Assembly (NCBI GenBank): GCA_913775005.1
Contig: CAJYKY010000432.1
Span: 1-6,314 of the forward strand
Source: an uncultured Achromobacter sp.
GTDB taxonomy: Bacteria; Pseudomonadota; Gammaproteobacteria; Burkholderiales; Burkholderiaceae_B
DNA: 6,314 nucleotides
Reading direction: 5' to 3'
Positions 1 through 5,778 of the stretch are shown here, one piece after another; position 1 is the stretch's first letter; each line of letters begins with the position of its first letter. A program made the position numbers and the translations under genes. A model generated the notes under the pieces. It was given only the letters and a program-made list of their open reading frames with translations, was not told where the DNA came from and did not search any database.

Positions 1-19
1 CCCCAATGCATACAGGTCA

Positions 20-50
20 GCGGGCGGCCAGCGCGATGACTGGCGCCCGC
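20..50 (-). terminator. Strong hairpin downstream of betB
   Basis: GCGGGCG (20-26) pairs with CGCCCGC (44-50) and CCAG (28-31) with CTGG (40-43), leaving one bulged base and an 8-base loop: 11 pairs in all. In the minus-strand transcript it begins 19 bases after the betB stop codon. No U run follows (the next bases read TGACCTGTATGC), so it is not a classic intrinsic terminator; it could protect the mRNA 3' end or aid Rho-type ending. The remaining bases to the window edge show no convincing gene start. Confidence 0.5.
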
Positions 51-69
51 GAAGTCACGCGGCGCGTGT

Positions 70-1539
70 TCAGAACACCGACGTGAACGGCCCCAGCTCT
101 ACTTGCACGGATTTGGTCTGCGTGTATTGCGCCAGCGCTTCCAGGCCGTTTTCGCGGCCGATGCCCGATTGCTTGTAGCCGCCCACCGGCATCTGCGCAG
201 GCGATTCGCCCCAGGTGTTGATCCAGCAGATGCCCGCCTGCAAGCGGTGCGCAATGCGATGCGCCGCGGTGAGGTCATTGCTGACCACGCCCGCTGCCAG
301 GCCATAGCGGCTGTCGTTCGCGCGGGTGATGACGTCGTCTTCGTTGTCGAAAGAAAGAATGCACATGACGGGGCCGAAGATTTCTTCGCGCACGATTTCC
401 ATGTTGTCGGTGCAGTCTGAAAACACCGTGGGCGCCACGAACGCGCCCTTGCCCAGCGCGCCTTCAATCATGCGCACGCCGCCCGCCAGCAGATTGGCGC
501 CTTCGCGCTTGCCGATCTCGATCCAGCTCAGCACATGATCCATGTGCGTGAAGCTGGCCAAGGGGCCGAAGTTGGTGGCGGGGTCGCTCGGGTCGCCAAT
601 GCGGATGCGCGCCACGCGCACGAGTACGGCGGCTTCGAACGCGGCTTTCAAAGACTGGTGCACGAATACGCGCGTGCCGTTGGTGCACACCTGACCGGAG
701 CTGAAGAAGTTGGCCATCACGGCGATGTCTGCCGCACGTTCTACGCAGGCATCGGGCAACACGATCAGCGCAGACTTGCCGCCCAATTCCAGCGTGACGC
801 TCTTGAGCGTGGAGCTGGCCGCCGTGGCCATCACATGCTTGCCGGTGTCTGCGCCGCCTGTGAACGACACCTTGGCGATGCCGGGGTGGCTGGTGAGCCA
901 ATCGCCAATTTCTCGGCCGCTGCCCAGCACCACGTTGAACACGCCGTTGGGCAGGCCCGCCTGGGTGTAGATCTCGGCCAATCGCAACGCCGTCAGCGGC
1001 GTGATTTCAGCGGGCTTGAAGACCATGGCGTTGCCGGTGGCCAGGGCCGCGGCGGACTTCCACATGGCGATTTGAACGGGATAGTTCCACGCGCCGATGC
1101 CGGCAATGACGCCCAGCGGCTCGCGCCGCGTGTAGAAGAAACTGGTGTCGCGCAATGGCACCTGCACGCCTTCGACGGCGGCGGCCAGGCCCGCGTAGTA
1201 CTCGATGACGTCCACGCCCGTGGCGATGTCTACGCTGCGCGTTTCGGACAGCGGCTTGCCCGTGTCCAGCGTTTCAAGTTCGGCCAATTCGTCATTGCGT
1301 TCGCGCAGCAATTGCGCCGCTTTGAGCAGCACCCGCGCGCGTTGCGCCGGGGTGCGCGCGGCCCACACCTTCTGCCCCTCTTGCGCGCTGGCCACGGCGC
1401 GGTCGATATCCTGCCGGGCGGCCACCTGCACCTCTGCCAGCACCGCACCGTTGGCGGGATTCACCGTGGTGATCGTCTTGCTGCTGATGGCGTTGGTACG
1501 CCGGCCATGGATGTAGAGTTGCTGAATCGGCAAGGGCAT
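70..1539 (-). CDS. betB: Betaine aldehyde dehydrogenase BetB
   Basis: This cytoplasmic ALDH-superfamily enzyme oxidises betaine aldehyde to glycine betaine with NAD(P)+, the last step of osmoprotectant synthesis from choline. The 489-residue product matches the roughly 490 residues usual for BetB. Visible ALDH landmarks are the oxyanion-hole Asn in WNYP (N152), the cofactor-site K161, the FTGG loop near 226-229, the general base in ELGGKS (E251), the nucleophile in SGQVCTNGTR (C285) and EEIFGPV near 385-391. The C-terminal INTWGESPAQMPVGGYKQSG block and a second Cys (C438) are typical of bacterial BetB. The ATG at 1539 is chosen because AGGAGGG lies 6 bases upstream and the protein then starts as family members do; an in-frame extension to 1860 would run across betI. 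It lies 17 bases after betI, so the two are almost certainly co-transcribed. Function is inferred from family and context, with high certainty. Confidence 0.96.
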   Translation of the reverse strand: MPLPIQQLYIHGRRTNAISSKTITTVNPANGAVLAEVQVAARQDIDRAVASAQEGQKVWAARTPAQRARVLLKAAQLLRERNDELAELETLDTGKPLSETRSVDIATGVDVIEYYAGLAAAVEGVQVPLRDTSFFYTRREPLGVIAGIGAWNYPVQIAMWKSAAALATGNAMVFKPAEITPLTALRLAEIYTQAGLPNGVFNVVLGSGREIGDWLTSHPGIAKVSFTGGADTGKHVMATAASSTLKSVTLELGGKSALIVLPDACVERAADIAVMANFFSSGQVCTNGTRVFVHQSLKAAFEAAVLVRVARIRIGDPSDPATNFGPLASFTHMDHVLSWIEIGKREGANLLAGGVRMIEGALGKGAFVAPTVFSDCTDNMEIVREEIFGPVMCILSFDNEDDVITRANDSRYGLAAGVVSNDLTAAHRIAHRLQAGICWINTWGESPAQMPVGGYKQSGIGRENGLEALAQYTQTKSVQVELGPFTSVF

Positions 1540-1545
1540 GGAAGG

Positions 1546-1552
1546 CCCTCCT
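1546..1552 (-). promoter_or_regulatory. Ribosome binding site of betB
   Basis: On the minus strand AGGAGGG stands 6 bases before the ATG at 1539, within the 17-base gap after the betI stop codon. It is near-perfect and decides the betB start. It is also stronger and better spaced than the betI site, which would favour more dehydrogenase than repressor from the shared transcript (inference). Confidence 0.85.
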
Positions 1553-1556
1553 GTTG

Positions 1557-2180
1557 TCAAAGTAAGGGCGGGTCCAAGGCGGGACGCTCCCCGAGTTGGC
1601 TGCGTGCAAGCAGCAGGTCGACATAGTCGTAAGCGATGCCGCGCGCCGGTTCGGCGATGACGGCCGCGCCCATCAGGCTGCCACGCAGCCACAGGCCGTC
1701 GACCATCGCGGCCAGGCCTCTTGCGGCGACGCGCGCGTCGGCTTGCGGCATGACGCGCAGGAATTGGCAGCACAGGTTGGAATACAGCCGGCGATCGTTG
1801 GCGCGCTGCAAGCGGCGAAGGCGCGGCTGGTGCATGCTGGCCGCCCAGAACGTCAGCCACGCGCGCATGGCGCTGTCCGACACTTGGGTAGGCACGAAAT
1901 TGCCGTCGATGATGGCGCGCAATTGGGCGCGGGGATCCGGGGCCGCGGCAAGGCGCGCGCGCAAGACCGAGTCCCGCAGGTTGCGCAGCAGTTCGCGCAT
2001 GGTGGCTTCCAGCAAGCCGTCCTTGTCGCCGAAGTAGTGGCTGATGATGCCGGTGGACAGCTTGGCGGCGCGGGCGATATGCGCGATGGAGCTTTCTGCC
2101 AGGCCGACCTCGTCGATGGAATGAAGCGTGGCTTGAATGAGCTGATTGCAGCGTATCGGTTGCATTCCGACTTTGGGCAT
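1557..2180 (-). CDS. betI: TetR-family choline-responsive repressor BetI
   Basis: BetI represses the bet genes and, in characterised relatives, lets go of DNA when choline is present. The 207-residue product starts MPKVGMQPIR, very close to the E. coli BetI N-terminus as I recall it. An N-terminal TetR helix-turn-helix spans about residues 9-56, with the recognition segment STGIISHYF (42-50) followed by DKDGLLEATM, a BetI hallmark. The C-terminal ligand and dimer domain contains NFVPTQVSDSAMRAWLTFWA and SMHQPRLRRLQ, also typical. It is about 12 residues longer than E. coli BetI (195), with a proline-rich end. The ATG at 2180 is supported by homology; its GGAG (2192-2195) is 11 bases upstream, a rather long spacing suggesting modest translation. 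It is the first gene of a betI-betB unit, divergent from betT, with an operator-like palindrome in its promoter, so autoregulation is likely. Confidence 0.96.
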   Translation of the reverse strand: MPKVGMQPIRCNQLIQATLHSIDEVGLAESSIAHIARAAKLSTGIISHYFGDKDGLLEATMRELLRNLRDSVLRARLAAAPDPRAQLRAIIDGNFVPTQVSDSAMRAWLTFWAASMHQPRLRRLQRANDRRLYSNLCCQFLRVMPQADARVAARGLAAMVDGLWLRGSLMGAAVIAEPARGIAYDYVDLLLARSQLGERPALDPPLL

Positions 2181-2212
2181 GGTGCGCGCGGCTCCGGTGT
2201 GGACTGCGGCAA

Positions 2213-2241
2213 AGTCTAAGTTAAATTGATTGATCGTTCAA
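2213..2241 (-). promoter_or_regulatory. Predicted sigma-70 promoter of betI-betB
   Basis: Read on the minus strand, TTGAAC (2236-2241) and TAGACT (2213-2218) are separated by exactly 17 bases; each hexamer matches the consensus at four of six positions. Transcription would start near 2206, giving a leader of about 26 bases to the betI ATG. The -35 lies inside the BetI-operator-like palindrome, so bound repressor would block polymerase directly. This is read by eye, not tested. Confidence 0.6.
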
Positions 2242-2246
2242 TATAA
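2226..2246. promoter_or_regulatory. Probable BetI operator
   Basis: The core ATTGATCGTTCAAT (2229-2242) is an inverted repeat with 12 of 14 positions symmetric (arms ATTGA/TCAAT, centre between 2235 and 2236). On the minus strand the block reads TTATATTGAACG followed by ATCAATCAA, which closely resembles the dyad I remember from the E. coli betT-betI region. It sits in the only AT-rich stretch of the divergent gap, covers the predicted betIB -35 and nearly all of the predicted betT -10. Position and symmetry are seen; binding by BetI is inferred from family knowledge. Confidence 0.75.
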
Positions 2247-2247
2247 A
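2242..2247 (+). promoter_or_regulatory. Candidate -10 element of betT promoter
   Basis: TATAAA matches the sigma-70 -10 consensus at five of six positions and is the best such hexamer upstream of betT. No good -35 stands at 16-18 bases; the nearest is TTAAAT at 2221-2226 with a short 15-base spacer, so the promoter may be weak or need an activator. It overlaps the right edge of the BetI palindrome. Transcription from here would begin near 2254 and give a leader of about 134 bases. Confidence 0.45.
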
Positions 2248-2300
2248 ACCGGTAAGGTGCGACGAACCTGGGGCGCAACCACGCGCTTCAGGCAAAAAAA

Positions 2301-2356
2301 GCAGGCAGCAGAAGGCAGGCAGCAAAAAGCAGGCAGCACACCACAGGCAGCACCCA
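2301..2356 (+). repeat. Four 14-base repeat units in betT leader
   Basis: GCAGGCAGCA occurs exactly at 2301-2310, 2315-2324 and 2329-2338, and with one change (ACAGGCAGCA) at 2343-2352. The starts are spaced 14 bases apart each time; the four-base linkers between them vary (GAAG is partly conserved, AAAA, CACC). A degenerate further copy with a run of seven A follows TTC just upstream at 2287-2300, one base out of register. The whole tract 2289-2363 contains no T. It lies in the predicted untranslated leader of betT, ending about 30 bases before the GTG start. Function unknown. Confidence 0.85.
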
Positions 2357-2375
2357 AGCAGAATCACCACAACAA

Positions 2376-2381
2376 GGGGAG
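2376..2381 (+). promoter_or_regulatory. Ribosome binding site of betT
   Basis: AAGGGGAG (2374-2381) ends 6 bases before the GTG at 2388. Good spacing and purine content support the GTG start, which has no competing ATG nearby in frame. Confidence 0.75.
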
Positions 2382-2387
2382 ACAGCG

Positions 2388-3974
2388 GTGCGTCAACAAG
2401 GGGAAGACACGGCGCGGGCAACGGGGGCCGCGCCGCAAAAATGCAGCTGGATCGCGCAGACCAATCCCGTCGTGTTCATCAGCGTGTCGGCCGCTGTGCT
2501 GATCATCGGCGCGCTGCTCATCCTGTATCCGGACGCCTCTCAAGCGTGGCTGGAATCCACACAGCTACAGGTTTCTGCGCACTTCGGGTGGTACTACATG
2601 CTGGCCATGGGGGCCAGCGTAGCCTTTGCGCTATGGCTGGCGTTGTCGCGCCACGGCGCGCTCCGCTTGGGCGCCGACGACGAGCAGCCGGAATTCAGCT
2701 ACCTGTCCTGGGTGTCGATGCTGTTCTCATCGGGCATCGGCATCGCGCTGGTGTACTACGGCGTCTACGAACCTCTGGACCACTTCCTTCTGCCGCCGGC
2801 CGGCGCGGGCGGCACAAAGGAAGCCGCGCGCAATGCGCTGGCGCTGACCTTTCTGCATTGGGGCATCCACGGCTGGACGCTGTATGCGCTGACGGCCACC
2901 GCGCTGGCGTACTTCGCCTACCGCCGCCAGATGCCGCTGGCGTTGCGGTCGCCGCTGCAAGGCATGCTGGGGCGGCCGCTACCCAAAGGGTTGGGCCACG
3001 CCGTCGATGCCTTCGGCGTGCTGGCCACCATCGTATCCATGGTGACGAACCTGGGCCTGGGTGCGCTGCTGCTGCACGCGGGGCTTGGCTACCTGCTGGG
3101 GGTGCCCGACACGGCGGCGGCGCAGGTGCCCATCGTCGTCATCATGATGACCGTCGCCACGGGCGCCGCAGCGCTAGGCATCAAGCGCGGCATCGCGGTG
3201 CTGTCCCGCCTGAATACGTACTTGATGTGCCTGCTGCTGCTGTTCATTTTCCTGGCCGGCCCGACCCGGCTGCTGCTGGACGGGCTGGTGCAGAACCTGG
3301 GCGATTACCTGAACGCATTTCTATCCAAGAGCTTTGACCTGTATCTGTATGACCCGCAAGCCACGCGCTGGACCAGTTCCTGGACGATCTTCTACTGGGC
3401 ATGGTGGATAGGCTGGGCGCCGTTCGTCGGTATGTTCATCGCCCGCATCTCGCGCGGCCGCCGCATCCGTGAATTGATCTTTGGCGTGATGCTGGTGCCG
3501 CTGGGCTTCACGCTGGCGTGGCTGTCCATCTTCGGCAACACCGCCATCAACCTTGTCATGAACGAGGGCGCGGCCAGCCTGGGCGCAACCGCGCTGGCCG
3601 ACCCGCCAATGGCGTTCTACAAGCTGATGGAATTTTTGCCCATGACGAAAATCGTGGCGGCGGTGGGCGTGCTGATGTCGTTCATGCTGTTCCTGACGCC
3701 GGTGGACTCAGGCACGCTGATGATCGCCAACCTGTCGGCGCGCCATGCCGACGCTGGACACGACGCACCGATCTGGCTGCGCATTTTCTGGGCGGCGCTG
3801 ACCACCCTGCTGGGCGTCGGCCTGCTGCTGGCGGGCAACTTCAATGCGATGCAGACTGCCGTGGTGCTTTGCGGCCTGCCTTTTTCGGTGGTGTTGCTGT
3901 GCTACATGGCGAACCTGTACACATCGCTGTCTCGCGATAACCCCGAACCGCGTCCGTCACCCGCCACGCGTTAA
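2388..3974 (+). CDS. betT: BCCT-family choline transporter, BetT-like
   Basis: An inner-membrane betaine/choline/carnitine transporter, here most likely importing choline for the adjacent betaine pathway. The 528-residue protein has a short polar N-terminus (1-25) and about 12 membrane helices from 26 to 511. Family marks are the unwound-helix segment SSGIGIALVYYGVYEPLDHF (114-133), the aromatic cage HWGIHGWTLY (157-166), and SWTIFYWAWWIGWAPFVGMF (331-350) followed by IARISRGRRIREL, the BCCT signature. TPVDSGTLMIANLSA (437-451) fits the helix lining the second ion site. It ends about 20 residues after the last helix, so it lacks the long cytoplasmic C-terminal domain of E. coli BetT (677 residues) linked to osmotic activation. 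GTG at 2388 is the start because of its ribosome site. Divergent from betI and sharing its control region. Glycine betaine or another quaternary amine remains possible as substrate. Confidence 0.9.
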   Translation: MRQQGEDTARATGAAPQKCSWIAQTNPVVFISVSAAVLIIGALLILYPDASQAWLESTQLQVSAHFGWYYMLAMGASVAFALWLALSRHGALRLGADDEQPEFSYLSWVSMLFSSGIGIALVYYGVYEPLDHFLLPPAGAGGTKEAARNALALTFLHWGIHGWTLYALTATALAYFAYRRQMPLALRSPLQGMLGRPLPKGLGHAVDAFGVLATIVSMVTNLGLGALLLHAGLGYLLGVPDTAAAQVPIVVIMMTVATGAAALGIKRGIAVLSRLNTYLMCLLLLFIFLAGPTRLLLDGLVQNLGDYLNAFLSKSFDLYLYDPQATRWTSSWTIFYWAWWIGWAPFVGMFIARISRGRRIRELIFGVMLVPLGFTLAWLSIFGNTAINLVMNEGAASLGATALADPPMAFYKLMEFLPMTKIVAAVGVLMSFMLFLTPVDSGTLMIANLSARHADAGHDAPIWLRIFWAALTTLLGVGLLLAGNFNAMQTAVVLCGLPFSVVLLCYMANLYTSLSRDNPEPRPSPATR

Positions 3975-3988
3975 GGCGTGATTACGCC
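3975..3988. terminator. Small hairpin at betT / chemoreceptor convergence
   Basis: GGCGT (3975-3979) and ACGCC (3984-3988) form a 5-base-pair stem with a 4-base loop, starting right after the betT stop codon and covering the stop codon of the chemoreceptor gene on the other strand. There is no T run on either side, so this is at best a weak, perhaps bidirectional, terminator. Confidence 0.25.
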
Positions 3989-5580
3989 AACTGCGGCGCA
4001 CCGACACCGCCCAGGCGTGCGGCGGGCGCATCGATCACCTGCCCGCCGGGCAGCTTGAAGACCGATACCGCGCCAGCCAGCTGACGCGCCTGCTCTTCCA
4101 GCGCGCCGGCCGCTGCAGCGGCCTCTTCCACCAGCGCCGCGTTCTGCTGCGTCACGCTGTCCATCTGCGACACGGCGCGATTGACCTGGTCGATGCCCGT
4201 GGCCTGCTCGTCAGACGCCGCCGAGATCTCGCCCATCAGCTGCGCCACGCGTTGCACCGATTCCACGATTTCGCGCATCGTCGCGCCCGCGCTGCCTACT
4301 TGTTCAGAGCCCTTGCCCACCTTCTGCACCGAGTCTTCGATGAGCTGCTTGATTTCCTTGGCTGCCGCCGCACTGCGTTGCGCCAGAGTGCGCACCTCGC
4401 TGGCCACCACCGCAAACCCCTTGCCCTGCTCGCCCGCACGCGCCGCTTCAACGGCGGCGTTCAGCGCCAGGATGTTGGTTTGAAACGCGATGCCGTCGAT
4501 CACGCCCACGATGTCGGCAATGCGCGACGAGCTGCCCGAGATCGCGTGCATGGTTTCCACCACGCTGGCGACAGCCTCGCCGCCACGCTGTGCCACCGAT
4601 GCCGACGTGGCCACCATGCGGTTCGCTTCCTGCGCCGTACCCGCGTTCTGCTTCACGGTGGAGGCCAGTTGCTCCATGCTGGCGGCGGTTTCTTCCAGCG
4701 ATGCCGCCTGCTCTTCCGTGCGGCTGGACAAGTCGGCATTGCCCGACGAGATTTCGCGCGCGCCCACGTTGATTTCATCCACGCCGCGCCGCACGGCAGA
4801 CACCGTGCGCACCAGGCTGTCCTGCATGCCCTTCAGCGCGGTCAACAGCGCGCCCACTTCGTTCTTGCCCTGGTCGGGCACGCGGCGCGTCAGATCGCCG
4901 TCGGCAATGCGGCGAAAGACCTCACCCGCATCCAGCAAGGGCCGCACGATCATCCGGCGGATCATCACATGTGCGCCGACGGCCATGGCCAGACCCAGCG
5001 CCAGAATCCCGCCCAGCAAGGACGTGAACAGCGTGTTGAACAAGGAAATCTCATCCATGACCGACTGCCCGGTTTCTTCGGCGCGCACCATGAACGCGTC
5101 GCGCTCACTGACCAGGCGCTCTTGCACCTGTTGCGTGCCTTGTTTGAAGTAGGCGTCCATGTCGCCCGCTTCGAGCACCCGGCCCACGCTTTGCAGGTTG
5201 GCGCTTAGCGCCTCATAGGCCTGGATCAGGCTGGCCGCAGCGGCCTTCTCGTCGGCCGACAGGCTGCCGGCAAAGCCTTGGAAGGCGCGGTCGCCGGACG
5301 CAATGCGCTGACGCGCCTGGCGCAGCGACGTGGTGTCGGCGGTATTGCCTTGGGCCACGCGCGTGGCGTAGCGGCTCAGGTCGGTGCGGGCTGCCACCAA
5401 TGACAACGCCGCGCTATTGACCGCGTTGACCTGTTGCGATGACAAGCGGTAGAGCTGACCGACGTCCTGGTTAGTCTGGCGCAATGCAACCAGCCCCATG
5501 CTGCCCACGAGCAGTTGAAACGTAAAAAATATCGCGATGATTCCCAACAGCATCGTCGCGATGCGCGTGTTCCTGAACAT
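3982..5580 (-). CDS. Methyl-accepting chemotaxis receptor, Tsr/Tar type
   Basis: A transmembrane chemoreceptor of 532 residues that senses a ligand outside the inner membrane and controls the CheA kinase. TM1 is about 8-33, the periplasmic helical domain (4HB/TarH type) 34-183, TM2 184-208, HAMP 205-258 (RPLLDAGEVFRRIADGDLTRRV), then the long cytoplasmic coiled coil. The adaptation helix holds TEEQAASLEETAASMEQLA (288-306); the hairpin tip has the near-invariant DGIAFQTNILALNAAVEAAR (362-381) and GKGFAVVASEVR (386-397). Close likeness to E. coli Tsr through this region suggests the 36-heptad class. It ends GAPQLA and lacks the C-terminal NWETF-type pentapeptide that tethers CheR/CheB. ATG 5580 is preferred because GGAGA lies 6 bases upstream; a TTG at 5604 would extend it by 8 residues but has no site. 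No che genes are nearby. Ligand cannot be told from sequence. Confidence 0.93.
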   Translation of the reverse strand: MFRNTRIATMLLGIIAIFFTFQLLVGSMGLVALRQTNQDVGQLYRLSSQQVNAVNSAALSLVAARTDLSRYATRVAQGNTADTTSLRQARQRIASGDRAFQGFAGSLSADEKAAAASLIQAYEALSANLQSVGRVLEAGDMDAYFKQGTQQVQERLVSERDAFMVRAEETGQSVMDEISLFNTLFTSLLGGILALGLAMAVGAHVMIRRMIVRPLLDAGEVFRRIADGDLTRRVPDQGKNEVGALLTALKGMQDSLVRTVSAVRRGVDEINVGAREISSGNADLSSRTEEQAASLEETAASMEQLASTVKQNAGTAQEANRMVATSASVAQRGGEAVASVVETMHAISGSSSRIADIVGVIDGIAFQTNILALNAAVEAARAGEQGKGFAVVASEVRTLAQRSAAAAKEIKQLIEDSVQKVGKGSEQVGSAGATMREIVESVQRVAQLMGEISAASDEQATGIDQVNRAVSQMDSVTQQNAALVEEAAAAAGALEEQARQLAGAVSVFKLPGGQVIDAPAARLGGVGAPQLA

Positions 5581-5586
5581 TGGCTT

Positions 5587-5591
5587 TCTCC
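5587..5591 (-). promoter_or_regulatory. Ribosome binding site of chemoreceptor gene
   Basis: GGAGA on the minus strand ends 6 bases before the ATG at 5580 and decides that start over the in-frame TTG at 5604, whose reading would run through this site. Confidence 0.7.
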
Positions 5592-5596
5592 ATAAA

Positions 5597-5620
5597 GGCG
5601 GCAACAGGGTGGTCGCCGCC
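5597..5620 (-). other. Hairpin in chemoreceptor mRNA leader
   Basis: GGCGGC and GCCGCC pair across 5597-5602 and 5615-5620; after one mismatch two more pairs (AC/GT) close a 6-base loop. In the minus-strand transcript the hairpin ends 5 bases before the GGAGA site. It may influence ribosome access, but short GC-rich pairings are common in DNA of this composition. Confidence 0.35.
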
Positions 5621-5666
5621 GCACTAGCGGTCTGCGCACGGGGTGGCCGCGCGCAGGCTGGAGCGA

Positions 5667-5694
5667 ATTATTCAGTGGGGGTGGATTACTTCAA
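5667..5694 (-). promoter_or_regulatory. Candidate promoter of chemoreceptor gene
   Basis: On the minus strand TTGAAG (5689-5694) and AATAAT (5667-5672) stand 16 bases apart, matching sigma-70 hexamers at four and five positions. The same stretch can be read as a poor flagellar sigma-28 site (TGAAGTAA then CTGAATAA ten bases later, against the E. coli-type TAAAGTTT and GCCGATAA). It is the only AT-rich part of the gap after the lolB terminator, and would give a leader of about 80 bases. Confidence 0.45.
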
Positions 5695-5739
5695 GGCATC
5701 ACACGCGCCGCTTTGCCGGGCTTGTTTGCCAGATTGCAA

Positions 5740-5765
5740 AACGCCGGGCATGGTAGCCCGGCGTT
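5740..5765 (-). terminator. Intrinsic terminator of lolB
   Basis: AACGCCGGGC and GCCCGGCGTT form a perfect 10-base-pair stem with a 6-base loop, beginning 13 bases after the lolB stop codon. In the lolB transcript it is followed by a short U run (the stem's two plus two more) and then GCAA. The stem is strong and the U tract short, so termination is likely but perhaps incomplete. It separates lolB from the chemoreceptor gene. Confidence 0.8.
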
Positions 5766-5778
5766 CGTGTCTGCAAGA

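Noticed and set aside
535..1626. 363-codon plus-strand open frame antisense to betB
   Set aside because: Its His/Arg/Gln-rich translation matches no family; such frames are expected opposite high-GC genes and it has no ribosome site I could support.
1540..1860. N-terminal extension of betB by 107 residues
   Set aside because: It overlaps betI in another frame, has Arg/Ala-rich composition unlike ALDH, and the ATG at 1539 has a strong ribosome site and family-typical start.
1596..2219. 207-codon open frame antisense to betI
   Set aside because: Shadow of betI with low-complexity composition and no recognisable domain.
2301..2356. CRISPR array
   Set aside because: Units are only 14 bases with 4-base linkers, far too short for repeats and spacers, and no cas gene is present.
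2221..2421. Minus-strand 66-codon hydrophobic, Cys/Leu-rich small ORF across the betT leader
   Set aside because: The hydrophobicity comes from the antisense of the GCAGGCAGCA repeats; it would run through the operator and lacks a convincing ribosome site.
2230..2502. Plus-strand 90-codon frame through the betT leader, possible leader peptide
   Set aside because: It has no canonical start, its basic low-complexity sequence comes from the repeat, and it overlaps betT out of frame.
4108..4123. Perfect 16-base palindrome GGCCGCTGCAGCGGCC inside the chemoreceptor gene
   Set aside because: It encodes an alanine run in a conserved part of the signalling helix; alternating GCC/GCT/GCG alanine codons readily give palindromes by chance.
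4252..5208. 318-codon open frame antisense to the chemoreceptor gene
   Set aside because: His/Arg-rich shadow of a GC-rich coding region; the minus-strand product is unmistakable.
5581..5604. TTG start for the chemoreceptor adding eight residues
   Set aside because: The GGAGA ribosome site for the ATG at 5580 lies inside this extension, and no site precedes the TTG.
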